DNA of 64,000 nucleotides from Parasponia andersonii (taxonomy: Eukaryota > Streptophyta > Magnoliopsida > Rosales > Cannabaceae). The DNA lies in NCBI GenBank assembly GCA_002914805.1, contig JXTB01000040.1, forward strand, positions 186,360 through 250,359, written 5' to 3'. Both the position numbers and the translations under genes were made by a program. The notes below the pieces were generated by a model. The model saw only the letters and a list, made by a program, of their open reading frames with translations. It was not told the DNA's origin and did no database searches. Positions 34,104-46,494 of this stretch are shown here, piece by piece. Position 1 is the first letter of the stretch; each line of letters starts with the position of its first letter.

Positions 34104-37043
34104 TCAGACTAAGGTATCTTCCATAGAATCTTGGTCCATTTTTAGGTGGAGAATGCATGCTGTGGTAGTAGTACTACTAGGACTGTTCTTATCTTGTGAG
34201 GCAACCAAAGCCAGAGAGTCCACTTTCCAGTACTCACCAATCCTCCACTTTTCCCCTCCAAAGGTCCATTTCTTCTCAGCCTCTTTCTTACGCTGTTGAT
34301 GATCAGTTCCACCAGTGCCATATTCAGAGTTTGAGATTGAGACTTTTCTCCAGTTGCACCAGATTCTTAGCATAATATAAAGCATTGCCAAGCAAATTAC
34401 TGTAGAAGTTAGCACAATGGCCAGTATTATACCAATCACTTCTGTGTTTGATAACCGCCTTTTTTCTTGCCCCTTAGATTCCAGACATGACACTAATGGT
34501 GGGCCGCATAGTCTCCGATCATTACCGATGAAGGAGCTGAGTGGGAATCCAGAAAAGGTTGTCGGTATTTGTCCTTGGAGATGATTGTTTGACAGGTTCA
34601 ACATGTGAAGGCTGGTCAGCTTTCCAAGTGAAGAAGGAATTTTTCCTTGAAGCTGATTGGTAGACAGGTTTAGTCTCTCTAACTTCATGAGGTTTCCTAG
34701 AGACGATGGAATCTCACCAGATAAGAAGTTGTTGCTGAGGTCCAGGATTACCTGTAACTCAGTCGACCCTCCTAGCTCAGCTGGTATAGAACCTGTCAAA
34801 GAATTCTCTGAAAGCCTCAGTTCATAGAGCTTCTTACATTGCTGGATGTTTGCTGGGATAGGTCCTGAAAAGTTGTTTCTTTGCAGATTAAGAACATTGA
34901 GGGAAGTAAGATCTCCAATCTCTTGTGGGATTGTGCTGGAGAAGTAGTTGCTGTGAAGAGAAAGCTTGAGTAGTTTTGAACAGTTTCCAAGCTCTTTAGG
35001 GACTATGCCATGGAAGTTGTTTGATGAAAAGTCCAGCTCTCCTAGCTGTTTTAAGCTGCCTAACCATGGAGGCATTATGCCTGTGAGCTGGTTATTACTT
35101 AGTAAAAGGTGCTCAAGCTTTTGACAGTTTGATAGGTGAGGTGGGACTTCTCCAGTCAAACTGTTAAATGATAAGTCGAGAAAATTGAGCTCTGTGAGTT
35201 GAGAGAACTCAGGAGGAATGCTGCCAGTAAGGTGATTGTGTGCGAGTCGAAGACGAGTTAAGTTTCTGGATGTGGCTAGTCTCGATGGAAGAGGACCTGA
35301 GAAGCTATTATTTGTTAAATCCAAAGCAGTCAGAGAATTTGAACCAGTGAGAGGAACGATGCTTCCCATGAATCTGTTATGGGAAAAATTTATGATTTTG
35401 AGATTTTTGAGAAGGGAAAGAGATGATGGAATAGAGCCTTCAAAGGAGTTGTTGTAAAGAGTGATGGTGCTTAGTTCTGATAGGAATCTGAAGGTGGGCG
35501 GTAATGAACCTGAAAGCTTGTTATCAGCCAGGACCAAGAACTGAAGCTTTCTGCAGAAACCCAAGCTTGGTGGGATAGGACCAAATAAGTCATTTTGCCT
35601 AAGTTGAAGGAGGACCAGTTGCTTAAGCTTCCCAATTGTTGAAGGAATGAACCCTGAAAAATGGTTTCCAAAGAAATCAATTTCTCTTAAGCTTGAGCAG
35701 TCTGTTAACTCTCTTGGTATTTGTCCTGTCATCTGGTTATCATAGAGGTAAATGGTTGTTAGCCTCTGCAGCTTTCCAAGCTCCACTGGGATTCTACCTG
35801 TGATCCTGTTGCCAAACAGATAAAGATTCTCTAAGTTACTCAAGTTTCCAATTTCAGGAGATAGAGTTCCAGTAAAGCTGTTGTTGTTGAGCACCAGATC
35901 TGTAAGGTTCTCTAATCTGTCCAAGAAAGGTGGTAATTCTCCCCCAAAGCCGTTATCTGAAAGGTCCAACTGTTGGAGTGAAGAACAGCTCAAAAGCTCC
36001 ACAGGAAAATTCCCAGAGAGCTTATTTCGAGCCAGAAGAAGTTGTCTCATGTTCGAATTGTTGAGGCAGAAGTTGCTTGGAATGCTACCACTCAATGCAT
36101 TGTCAGAAAGAACCAAAGCTGTAAGATTCTTTAGCTGACTACTGAGAAGGTTAATGGTTCCTGAAAGTTTGTTTCTTGACAAGTCAAGCACTTCAAGCTG
36201 AGATAACTGGTTAAGCTCAATAGGAATGTCTCCGCTCAAACTGTTTCCAAGCAAATTGAAGTACTTCAACTTTTGAAGGCTACTTAATGAGACAGGAATT
36301 GATCCGGAAAGGCTGTTATTTGCCAGGTTCAGAACTTCCAGTGATTTAAGAGATCCCATTGAAGGAGGTATATCCCCTTGAAGCATGTTGTTTGATGCAG
36401 CAAAGTTCTGAAGCTCTTCGCAACCATGAATCTCTTCAGGTATGAAGCCGCTGAGACTGTTGCTCTGCAGATCAAGAGAGGTGAGATGCTTCAAGTTACC
36501 AATCTCAACTGGAATACTTCCATTCAATTGGCAGAAGGCAAGACCCAATACTCTCAACTCTTTCAAGTTACTAATATTTGGTGTAACCTCACCTGATAAC
36601 ATGTTGTTTCCTATTCTTAGAACTTGCAAGTTCTTCAAAAGGCCTATCTCTGCAGGAATCTTACCAGAGAGATAGTTTGAGTGTAGGAATAGTATTTGAA
36701 GATTTTGAAGCTGTCCAAGCTCTGGAGGAATTGCACCAGTGAGGATATTGGAAGACAAATCAAGTGTTTGAAGAGAAGACAACCGCCATAGCTCGCGTGG
36801 GACGCCGCCTGATAGTCCTGACCAAGATAGGTTCAAGCCAATTATTTGATCAAATGAACATGTCAGGCCATTCCAGCTGCATACATTAGCTTCCGGAGAC
36901 CAGTTTTCCATGACTCCTGCTGGATCATCTAGTTCTTCTTTGATTCTCATAAGCCAGTAGGAATCAGTGGAATTCTCTCCATGAGCACCAGCAAGAATAG
37001 CAGCAGCTACTATAGCAGAAAACAAGAAGAAGATACCAGCCAT
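34104..37043 (-). CDS. LRR receptor-like protein without a kinase domain
   Basis: A single uninterrupted frame of 979 aa. The order is signal peptide (1-22), a plant LRR N-cap with DSYWLMRIKEELDDPAGVM and CSWNGLTCS (about 26-63), about thirty extracytoplasmic LRRs of the LxxLxxLxLxxNxLxGxIP type (about 66-835), then CGPPLVSC, and a transmembrane helix (about 869-895, VIGIILAIVLTSTVICL). An 84-residue basic/Ser-Thr-rich tail ends in MEDTLV. No protein kinase motifs are present in the tail or downstream, so this is a receptor-like protein. The nearest named relatives by LRR style are GSO/PSKR-type receptor kinases. Such proteins sit in the plasma membrane and usually work with a kinase co-receptor. 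The ligand is unknown. There are many NxS/T sequons. Confidence 0.9.
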   Translation of the reverse strand: MAGIFFLFSAIVAAAILAGAHGENSTDSYWLMRIKEELDDPAGVMENWSPEANVCSWNGLTCSFDQIIGLNLSWSGLSGGVPRELWRLSSLQTLDLSSNILTGAIPPELGQLQNLQILFLHSNYLSGKIPAEIGLLKNLQVLRIGNNMLSGEVTPNISNLKELRVLGLAFCQLNGSIPVEIGNLKHLTSLDLQSNSLSGFIPEEIHGCEELQNFAASNNMLQGDIPPSMGSLKSLEVLNLANNSLSGSIPVSLSSLQKLKYFNLLGNSLSGDIPIELNQLSQLEVLDLSRNKLSGTINLLSSQLKNLTALVLSDNALSGSIPSNFCLNNSNMRQLLLARNKLSGNFPVELLSCSSLQQLDLSDNGFGGELPPFLDRLENLTDLVLNNNSFTGTLSPEIGNLSNLENLYLFGNRITGRIPVELGKLQRLTTIYLYDNQMTGQIPRELTDCSSLREIDFFGNHFSGFIPSTIGKLKQLVLLQLRQNDLFGPIPPSLGFCRKLQFLVLADNKLSGSLPPTFRFLSELSTITLYNNSFEGSIPSSLSLLKNLKIINFSHNRFMGSIVPLTGSNSLTALDLTNNSFSGPLPSRLATSRNLTRLRLAHNHLTGSIPPEFSQLTELNFLDLSFNSLTGEVPPHLSNCQKLEHLLLSNNQLTGIMPPWLGSLKQLGELDFSSNNFHGIVPKELGNCSKLLKLSLHSNYFSSTIPQEIGDLTSLNVLNLQRNNFSGPIPANIQQCKKLYELRLSENSLTGSIPAELGGSTELQVILDLSNNFLSGEIPSSLGNLMKLERLNLSTNQLQGKIPSSLGKLTSLHMLNLSNNHLQGQIPTTFSGFPLSSFIGNDRRLCGPPLVSCLESKGQEKRRLSNTEVIGIILAIVLTSTVICLAMLYIMLRIWCNWRKVSISNSEYGTGGTDHQQRKKEAEKKWTFGGEKWRIGEYWKVDSLALVASQDKNSPSSTTTTACILHLKMDQDSMEDTLV

Positions 37044-40000
37044 TCCTATTAATGACCCAGAAAGAATTTGGATAAAGTATCAGGAACCTGATTCAGAATA
37101 TTTAATATATATACTTGAGAAACTTGGTTCCATGGAAGAAGAAAGCAAGAGCAAACAAAAGAAGCTTAGGTGTCAATAAAAATCAGCAAAAAGGTTTCTC
37201 AAGAAGGAGATGGAATATGACATGGAGGAGGGAACTTGAAAATGCTGGTTTAGAATTTGAACTGGTGGAGTGACTGGATGGTTGGGGTTTATGTAGTTCA
37301 CTTGAAGCAAGTATTCCTAATTACTTAAAAATATATGGTTTTAAAACTATAATTGTATTAAAAAGCTTTTATCTCTTTTTCATTTTTTTATTTTTATTTT
37401 TTCACCTTTTGCAGTTAGCCAAAAGGTGTGGTGCTTCCTCTCCTTTTTCCTCCTCAAAGGCAATATGAAATATTGTAGCATGTCTAACTAGATTATGAGT
37501 GTGGGGAAGTGATGGAGATAAGATAGCAATATTGCTGAAAGAAGAAAACAAAAGTTTAGGGAGACCCACTTGGCCTTGATAGAAAAAGAATAGTGGGGCT
37601 CTCTCTAGGCTCTATAATGAGTTTAGAAAACTTAGGATGTAAATAACATTCCATATGACATTCAGAAGAATCTTGAAAGGGTCCAGTAGAAAATAAATCC
37701 AAAAATATTAAGTAGATTTGACTTGCCAATAGATGTGCTCAAAATTAGTTTCAAGGATTGTCAACTTAATGGGTATAAATCCACTATGTTAAATGAAAAT
37801 CTCAAAATGCTTAGCAGCTGCATAAAAGACAATACATTCATGCACCTTATACTGTTTTAATCTTTTGCCTAACAATTTCATGGCCAATATCAATGGCCCT
37901 TGCTAGTGGAAGTTGAAAAAATATAAGAAATTTGCGGTTTGAGGCTTCTCTTTTGATTGATTGAATGGCCTTAGCAGAGACAAAATGTATCACTTATTTT
38001 TCTCACTTGAACATTATATTCAGCCTATGATTTTATTCTCTCTCAATCTCAAGGGTTAATTTCAAAGGAGAAAATTTTCTTCCTCTCAACCTAAACCCAC
38101 CTAACACCAAATTAAATACGGGAAGAAAACAGAGAAGCAAAGCAACTACTATTTTGATCAATTATGTTGAAAACAGGAATAGTGCCAAAAAAAACCCATG
38201 TGAGGTTTGGTTTGATGGATCTGAAAAAACGTTGTGTTGGCTTAATAAGGTTGTTAGTAGTGTAGAGACAGAAAATTTAGTATATTAAAGGATTCTTGCT
38301 AATAGAGAACCCAAGCAAAAGAGGACAAATAGTTTGCTTCAATATTGGATTTTCATTGGTAAAGAACTGTTTATTGGGGATCCCTATCAGTTAGAGCTTT
38401 GTATCTGTCACTTTTGCTTATTTTTGAGAATTTAAGCTGAGGCAACCAAAATGGATGAAAAGCCAATACTCTAGGCCCACTGAAAAAATCTTAAGAAAAT
38501 TATATAAAGCAAAACATGCCTTAGACAACTTGTAGCAAGTAGCAACCCCAATGCTAGTTCACATATTTCTTTTTCTCTTTTTCCTAAGGATTGACCGTTA
38601 CTTATTTGCTCCACAATACATTCAATAATATGTAAATGCAAAATATGCTATTTCTTTGTTATAGTCAAATTTTACATTTCTTCTCAACCTAATCTGAGTT
38701 TATAATCTCTAATCTACTGTTTGAATAATAAAGGGGAAAAATGTTAACAAAACACTACAAAGTACCAACTCTAGAATTTAAAAGAGAACAAGAACGTGGC
38801 TAAAGTTTAATAACTCGTTACATCACTGTGAGACAAAGGAAAATAAATCAAATACATACAGCCAAAGAGAGAGGGTACATAATTGAAGATGATAATACAG
38901 TTGAGTGGGAATATTTTTCTTTTTTTTTTTTGTCAGTAATGCAAGACTTCTATTTATTTATAACAAAGAGGTCTTGAAAATGTACACTTTCCCCCGTAAA
39001 GAAATATAAATAGTTTCTTAATTTTCCTCAAAAAGAAAACGAAACCAAAAAAAAAAACTACTGAAGCTTTGACAAGTTCTTTAGCTATCCAAACAAATTT
39101 GTGAAAAGAAAAAAAAAAAAAAAAAGATTTTAAGGTGTATCAGTTAAATTAGTATGAAAAGATCATTTTTCTAGTGAATAATCTAGAGATCTTTTTAATA
39201 ATGAAACTAGTATATATTCAAGAGAATGAATCAATGTCTCTCGATATAATCACATTAAGCTAATATTAGGTGCCCATCTGGTCAAAGTAGTGTATTGCCA
39301 AACCACGATTATCTTTTTCATTTTTTTTTTCGGCTGGAACAGTTTGACTTTATTTCTAAACCTTTACTTTTTAAATTATTGAGTACTTTTTCTTCTTTGG
39401 TCTAAATTTAATGAAAATGTTGACTTTGGCCTGCCTTGTCTATGGTTCATGTAGCCAGTATTCTCTACACCAATCATCAAACAAGATTCCAAACTCCCAA
39501 TAAACTTGCTGGAAAGTAGTGCATGGAGTCGTCTGATGAGAAATATGGCAAATTGCATTATTACCTCCATTTGCACATCACCCTCCAGTCTAGTAGTATC
39601 ACCTATGCTGTCACATTAATCTAATTAGCAACCATACTATCATACACGTAATGTGTCATGTGACAGTCACGTGACCTTTGGTTGGGTTGAGGGCAAAAGT
39701 GGGAAAAGAAATTGATTTACAGCATCTCCCTCCCTCCATTCCATGCTGCTTGGCAATTCATGCAGACAGAAAGGCAAACCACCATTACCAAACTACCCTC
39801 GTCATAAAAAACTCAGATTTTCTTTGGCTCTATACAAGGTCTGTTAAGTCTGTGAAAGCACATTTTTTGAACAGGAAATAATTTATTTGAAGTACTTAAC
39901 AAAGTTTTAAAGCTCTTTATTCAAGAAAATGAACAATCTGTGGCAGAAAAATTTTTATGTACAATGGGTAATAACTTGAAAGAAAGCACATGGAAATAGA

Positions 40001-40172
40001 AGCACCGAAACAAAAAAAAATCACCAATTAGCTTTCTTTCCTGTATACAAAACCTAAGACAACCTTAGTAACTAGCTTTGGATTTTAAAGCCGGCAAAAC
40101 ATGACAGAAAGATCAACTGCTGCTTTTTCTGAAGTAAGAGGCAAGTAGTTTTACCGGTTGTAATATGATGCT
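37044..40172. other. Divergence-side intergenic region
   Basis: Contains the LRR gene upstream region (a tatatata stretch on the minus strand near 37100) and the 3' flank of the plastid membrane protein gene. It is about 3 kb of AT-rich sequence with several A- or T-runs. No gene, RNA or repeat was recognised. Confidence 0.5.
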
Positions 40173-43127
40173 TCATTGAGCAGAAACAGCAGTTGATGGG
40201 AAAAATCTCATAAGGACGCTTGATAGAGACCAAATGCAGATAACCCCAAGACACTGAAGGACATTTAAAAGTGTTCCTAAAGAGCTGTTTATTGCCAAGT
40301 TATGAGAGGTCATCTCAGCTCCTCTAACAGTAAACGATAGAGCTGTTACCAGTTGTGCTGCCCTGTTCAGTTGGTGCAATCTATAAACCTGTCAAGCATA
40401 AAAGAAATCTTCGATTTACAGGCTATAACAAGTACAAAAGTCTAAATTATATACAGATCATGCGTGATGCAACTAATCTTTTTCGTAGTTTTCAAATGGT
40501 TGCCAACTGAGATAACAAAACAAAGTTGAACCCAACTTAGATAGAACTGTCCTTACTTGGAAGATAATTGGGATAACAGGCCACGATGGCGACTTCATAT
40601 ATCTTGCATACTGCTCAAATGCAAACTGGACAACTATACCAACCAGGTATGGTGCAAGAGTAGCAGATGCGGCCGGGCCAGTCCAGGGCCATACCAATCC
40701 CATTGTCACCATGGGAATTATAAGGCTAAGTACCAAAGCAGCAACAGTAAAGACTCGTTGACCGAAATGTGAGGTCAGGGTTTTACAACTATTTGCAGTA
40801 GATTCTGGTACAGCAGGCCTTCTTAAATGGTCAATTAGAAGAAGAAACAGAGCAACACCACAATAAAAAAGAGCTTCCGTGAAGAACAATATGAGGAAAT
40901 CTGATAATTGGAAAAAATTTAGCACAGTTTTAGAACAAAGTAAGTCATAGCATAACAAGGTACAATCCACTAGATCTATGCAGACATCAACTAAGATAAT
41001 CTAGCCTCTAACTAATTAAAGCATCTCTAACGAAAAAAAACAGGAAGAAACACAGGACATGAAACTACCCAAAGCAGTGTATTCCAGTGCAAGCATTCTC
41101 ACCTGTCAACAAAGAGTCCTCAAATACAGCTGAGAGCATTCTGCGCAAATACAGGGAGGGAAATACAAAAGAGGCTACAAGTACAGCTGGGCCAATAAAC
41201 CATAACAGGTTATTATGATTCTTTACTGGGCTAGACACGAGGATTTCATCGTCTCTTTTGTAGGGCCGGTTATAAAAAGAGACTAAACCAGGTTTTCCAC
41301 CAGTACCATCAAATAGGAAATTAGGACTGCTACCAGTAGATACATCTTCAGCATTAGGATGGTGGTTTTCTTGTTCAGAAGCAACTAATTCTACCTCATC
41401 ATGCTGTGACTGCTCTTCAGAAACTGCATAGAAAACACTGCACCACTTCCAGGACCTTTCCCTTGAGTTCATTATTCCGTGAATAAATTTGCACGACTTT
41501 TCTGCTGATAATAACAAAAGCAGCATACACAACAAATTCAGAAAAATTATTAGCACTATGGGATCTCACAGGCAGTGAATTAAGCAATAATTACATCACT
41601 CAATGAGTCGATTTGTATGTACAGATTTTAGACCAGAAGTACCAATTATCTGTAAGTAGAATACCGAGATTCCTTATGTTCTCTTTATCCGTAATAACTA
41701 TTAAACATACTAAGTACCTTGCGCAAAATTCAATTTAGCAACCTAAATTGTACTTCTGAGAACAAATGTTGGCATTTTGAGAATTTTGCAGGGAATCAGA
41801 AAAGTTACCTCTAGTATGTCTTAGCAGCTGACCTTCATGTTGCTGGTTGTTGTATAATCCTCGTGATAAGCTCAGCTGGAGATGAAGCAAAGTATTGACA
41901 TCAGCTGAAGCTTATGATGGAGTTCTTCTGAAAAAATGCTCTTTAGTGATTTTAGATGGCAATGAAAAATCCTCTTTAGTGATTTTAGATTAAAATGGAA
42001 GATGGCACGAAATCCAAGAAATCAAATTGAAATCCAAACTAAAAAAGCATCTGAGTGCTCTTTTATTTGATTAGAATCGTCAGAGTTGTCAACGATGAAG
42101 AAATCCAGAATGAAGCATTTAATTCTGTATCCTTTTGTGCATCACTAAGCCACTGAAGCTCATAGTACCAATAGAAGTTTATCTTTCTAGTCCATATTTT
42201 AGATAATAAACTACTAGTAAAAGAGAACATGTATAAAATGCGGATAGCCATTTTCAACAAAACTTTAACAAAAATATTTGTGGTCAGCAGCACACCAGAT
42301 TGTACCTTATTTCCCTTCATTAGTTCTTGCAAGGGCCTAGATTGCTAGCAAAATTTAATATCGTTTTCTAATCCTATAAAAATAATGATTTCACTCTTAA
42401 ACAATGTCTAAAACTAATACAACCTAAATCCAATCCATGTGGTGCCCTCATAAAGTCATTGTAATTCATATCGTCCTTTCCTTCCCTTACAACAATTTGT
42501 TAGACTTTTATCATAAAGAAAACTTGCAAACTATTTTGTATAGTAATTCTATGATTCCAACCAAAGAACCGAAACGCTAACAGTCAGCGAGACACATTTT
42601 CAAGTTTCAGATAATCTTTACGAAAAACACCACAATATAAGTCACTAATACTAAAACTGAGAAGCCAAGCAGAACCCACAATGAGCTATTTAAACCATCC
42701 TTCAAGGTAAACAAATTAAAAAGAACAAGACTTTATATGAAAAAACATATTTCACAACTTAAACCATGATATCAGACACCATATAATCTGTACCAAGTGT
42801 TATGTTCCTGAAAATTACACCAATCCTCAAACAAGCTGGACACATCTCAGTCACTTGGCCATATTGATTACATTTGCTTAAGTGAAGCCATTAAAGCAGT
42901 CTTTTTTTTTTCCTTCCTCTCTTTAGAGAGACATTTAAAACACAAAAAGCAATATGTGAAAGAAACTCAATTTTTAAGCTATTGAAAGCCCTAATCACAC
43001 ATTTTCACAACGTGAAACGTCAATCGTTTATAGATTAGAGTCAAACCTGAACAGGACTTCTGGTCCGAAGAGGAGAAGAAAGAGCTGCGGACAAGCAAGA
43101 GAAGGAGGAGCCAACTTTAACAGCCAT
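40173..43127 (-). CDS. Predicted plastid membrane protein, five exons
   Basis: Minus-strand exons 43127-43047, 41875-41809, 41501-41103, 40900-40557 and 40388-40173 join in phase to give 368 aa. The N-terminus MAVKVGSSFSCLSAALSSPL is Ser-rich and basic, like a chloroplast transit peptide. After a soluble acidic part come four to five hydrophobic segments: LLWFIGPAVLVASFVFPSLY, FLILFFTEALFYCGVALFLL, VFTVAALVLSLIIPMVTMGL, LAPYLVGIVVQFAFEQYARY and VLQCLGVICIWSLSSVL. I recall an Arabidopsis homologue at about At5g63040, annotated only as a transmembrane protein. No catalytic motif was seen and the function is unknown. Intron 1 is about 1.2 kb. The last-exon start was chosen because it alone keeps the frame (acceptor gacag/GTTTATAG). 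Confidence 0.83.
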
Positions 43128-46100
43128 TACTCAAACAAAAACCGGCCCAGACCAGACCGGACCAAGCCAAACCACTCTTAACACTGACTCCAAAACCACA
43201 AGCTGATGACTAATTGAAGAGAACCCATTAGAGTGTAAGGAAAATTAAAGGTACCCAAATGAGAAATTTGACAAAAAATGAAAAAAGAGATTAAATTTCT
43301 CGAAGGAATTCGGAGATTTTAAGGTACGGATACATATATATATATGCAATATTAATATATCTACTTATTTTGTAGTATTGAGGATCCGAGTGAACTGAAA
43401 AAACAGCACAGAGCGGCGTGTTTTGTTTGTTCCAAAGTGAAAGAAGAGGTGGGGTTGAAGACGATGAACTTTTTCTTTGGACATGTAACGATTTTTCCTC
43501 CTGCCAGTGGGGCCCTTACCTTTGTACTGTTCAGCTTCACTTACAAGAGTTTTTTTCTCTTATTTTTTTGGGTTTAATTTATCATTTATGCACAAATGGT
43601 CCTGCACTATCTCAATTTCGTCTTCAACGCTTAACTATGGCAATAAAATCTATGAATTTTTTGATTTATAACAATTTACATCTTAGACTATTTGAACACA
43701 AGTGATGAACACGTTGTACCATATAAAAATGTGTTTAAAGAAAAACAAACTAAACAAAAAAAAATTTAGAGATAGAAAAAGATATATTCTTCGTATTTTT
43801 TAGGATAATTAGAGTTGCACATTTATAGGAAATATTTATATGATTATTTATTTTTATATTTAAAATTTTTAAAAAAAAAAATTTACATTTTACCATGTAC
43901 TTTTTATGTATTTTTTTTAATCAAAAATTTAATAATTAGTTACAATTTAAACAATCTAAAACTAAATTATAATAAATCAAAAAATTTAAGAATTTAATTA
44001 CTACGTTCAATGAAAACAAAATTGTAACGTATTATATACTTTAGCACCATTTGTGCCATTATTCTTTTCTTTTTAACTTTTTGTTTGGATAATTACACAT
44101 ACACCCCTTGATTTATGTCAAAAATTTTAGCGCAACGCTATATGATCATATCAAAAATCATCACTAGCACCCCCATAAAACCAAATATATTTTCCTTACT
44201 ATTTATTTGTTTTATTCATATTCTTAAAATTTAAATATTGCTATTTCAGTATAGATAGTTGGTCATTATATGAAAATTTTATGTTGAGGAATGTGAATGA
44301 GACCGTCCTCCATTTCTTTTTTTATGAAAATATCACGCCTTGTCCATGTTTTTTTGGCCACGAGATTTACTTTTTATGTCTATAGTAGTACATATAAAAG
44401 AGCACCTCTTCGTCGAACCTTTTTTAAAATTCCATTTGTATCCTTTTTTCCATTTATGTCCTTTTCTTTTTAGATTCTTCTTTCTTTGAAATTCAATAAA
44501 TTAAGAAACTTATTCATTAAAACAGGATAATTTGGTACTTCCACTTTTTCTTTTGTGACCTTTGTCATTTTACAGACAAATGAGGCGGTGGCCTAATTTA
44601 TGGAATGGCCTTATTCTGTTCGTTCTCATCCAGTCCTTTAATCCGTATAATTTTTTTTTTTTTGGAGCTAATTTCTTTTTCTCATTTCTTTCGGTGACAG
44701 TGGTAGTTGCAGCATGGAAATCCTTTTATCTAAATCTTGCTCATTTAGTTATACGATTAGGTCCTAAAAGGTGTTAAAGTAAAGTTATGTTGAAAGTGAG
44801 TTACATTGTTATCAATATTATTTCGCTTTTGTGTTTAATTTTTGAATTGCTGGATTGTATTTTATGTAATATAATTTTTAAGTTTTGCTGTTGGGATTTT
44901 ATGGTTGGTTGATATGAATATAAGGATTTAGGATTTTTTTTTTTTTCCTGCAAAAATTTGCTCTAACTTGTAAGATACTCTATAATAGAATTGATATCTA
45001 TTGAGATCAGAGATTTAAGGTAGGAATTCGTTCAATACTTTTTGTGATGTAGTTCTTAATAATGAATGAACCGTAAAAGGATCTACGAAATCCCAAGAAT
45101 TTTCCAAGTTAAAGAAAAACAATGTTTTACTATAGTCTGTAGGGAGCAAAAATTTTAGTCGTATATTTTATGAACTTTATTTGGATTTTGAATTTCTATT
45201 ATTTAGATTGGTGTACTACATATAATCCAAATTGAGATGTTGATCTGTTTCTAAATCTTTTGGAAATCTCATAGTATCATGTTACAACTTCGTGTGAATT
45301 ACTTTAATATCTATCTCTCTTTCTCTTTCAACTTCTTTTCAGGTAATTTTGTTGATCTACACCACTTTTTGTGTATGACTAGAAGAATACTTGGATGACA
45401 TCTTGATGAAACGCCATTTTTTTTCTTTCTATTGAATATTCCTTGACCTATAATCATGAAACGTCATTTTTTTTTATTTTTAGCGAGATATTACTGGACA
45501 GGGTTAGGAACTTTCCCATAAAAATTGCAAGCAGCTACTACGATAATGTATTATTGTATCAATTTATCTCTAGATTCACAATTCATGTTTGTACAAGAAT
45601 CATATAGGAGTTCTTTCTCATGTACTTTTTGACATGTGCTTATTAGATCTTTTACCCTTTAACTGTTTCTGCAAGAATCTATAGAAATTTAGTCTATTTC
45701 TTTTGTTTATCTTATTTAAGTTTGTCTGTGGTTTCTATAGAATTCTTGGAAAGTAAGTGTAGGCGAGTCATGAATGTAGACTCTTCATGTTGTAGTTGCC
45801 GACTGTATGATACATTAGATCCCAATTAATTAATTTTGATTCAAGGAGTTGTATCTTGAATGCAATATTTCAAGAGATATTATTTAATGAAATTTTATCT
45901 AGATACTGTCTTTGCAATTGTAAAAGTTCAAAGTTAGGAACTTTGATTTTGGCAGTTTAGATTTATCATTGTAGTTGTCCCTATTTTTGCCTTTTTTTTC
46001 TTTGCATGCTAAATTTTGTTTAGAATAGTCACTTTAAAATTCTTATTTGTTTGCATCTATCTTATGTTATCTGCATCATGGTTTAAAACCATGATGTGTA

Positions 46101-46494
46101 AGTTTTTAATAAGTTTGAACATTTTCAAGTTCATGATTATCACGAGTACCTAAAATATCTAAAGTATGCACACGAAGCACCAAGTTACTTTATAATTTCA
46201 ATTCCTCTACAAAACAATCAGCATTTTCGTTTACATATTTATTCATGGTAAATCTATTTTGAGCTTAATTACTGAGTTTCTAGTAGTAAAACTATCGAAG
46301 CATATGTTTAAATTTTTTTGTTATAAATACTATGCACAAAATTTACGATACAGTAATTTAATCGACGTGTAATATTACTAACTATAGAGTATGTAATACA
46401 TGTTTAGAGTTATTTTATTTCTTTCACAAAACTAGTACTGTATAATACTAATTTTATTTTTCAGATAATTACATATATAATTAGTGAAACATAT
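43128..46494. other. Intergenic AT-rich region
   Basis: The first 200 bp are the probable promoter/5' UTR of the plastid membrane protein gene (minus strand). The rest is AT-rich, with no recognised gene. Open frames near 43418 and 44562 look like chance. Confidence 0.5.

Noticed and set aside
43418-43997. Two plus-strand frames of 60-95 codons
   Set aside because: AT-rich, low complexity, no homology, no plausible promoter or splice context.
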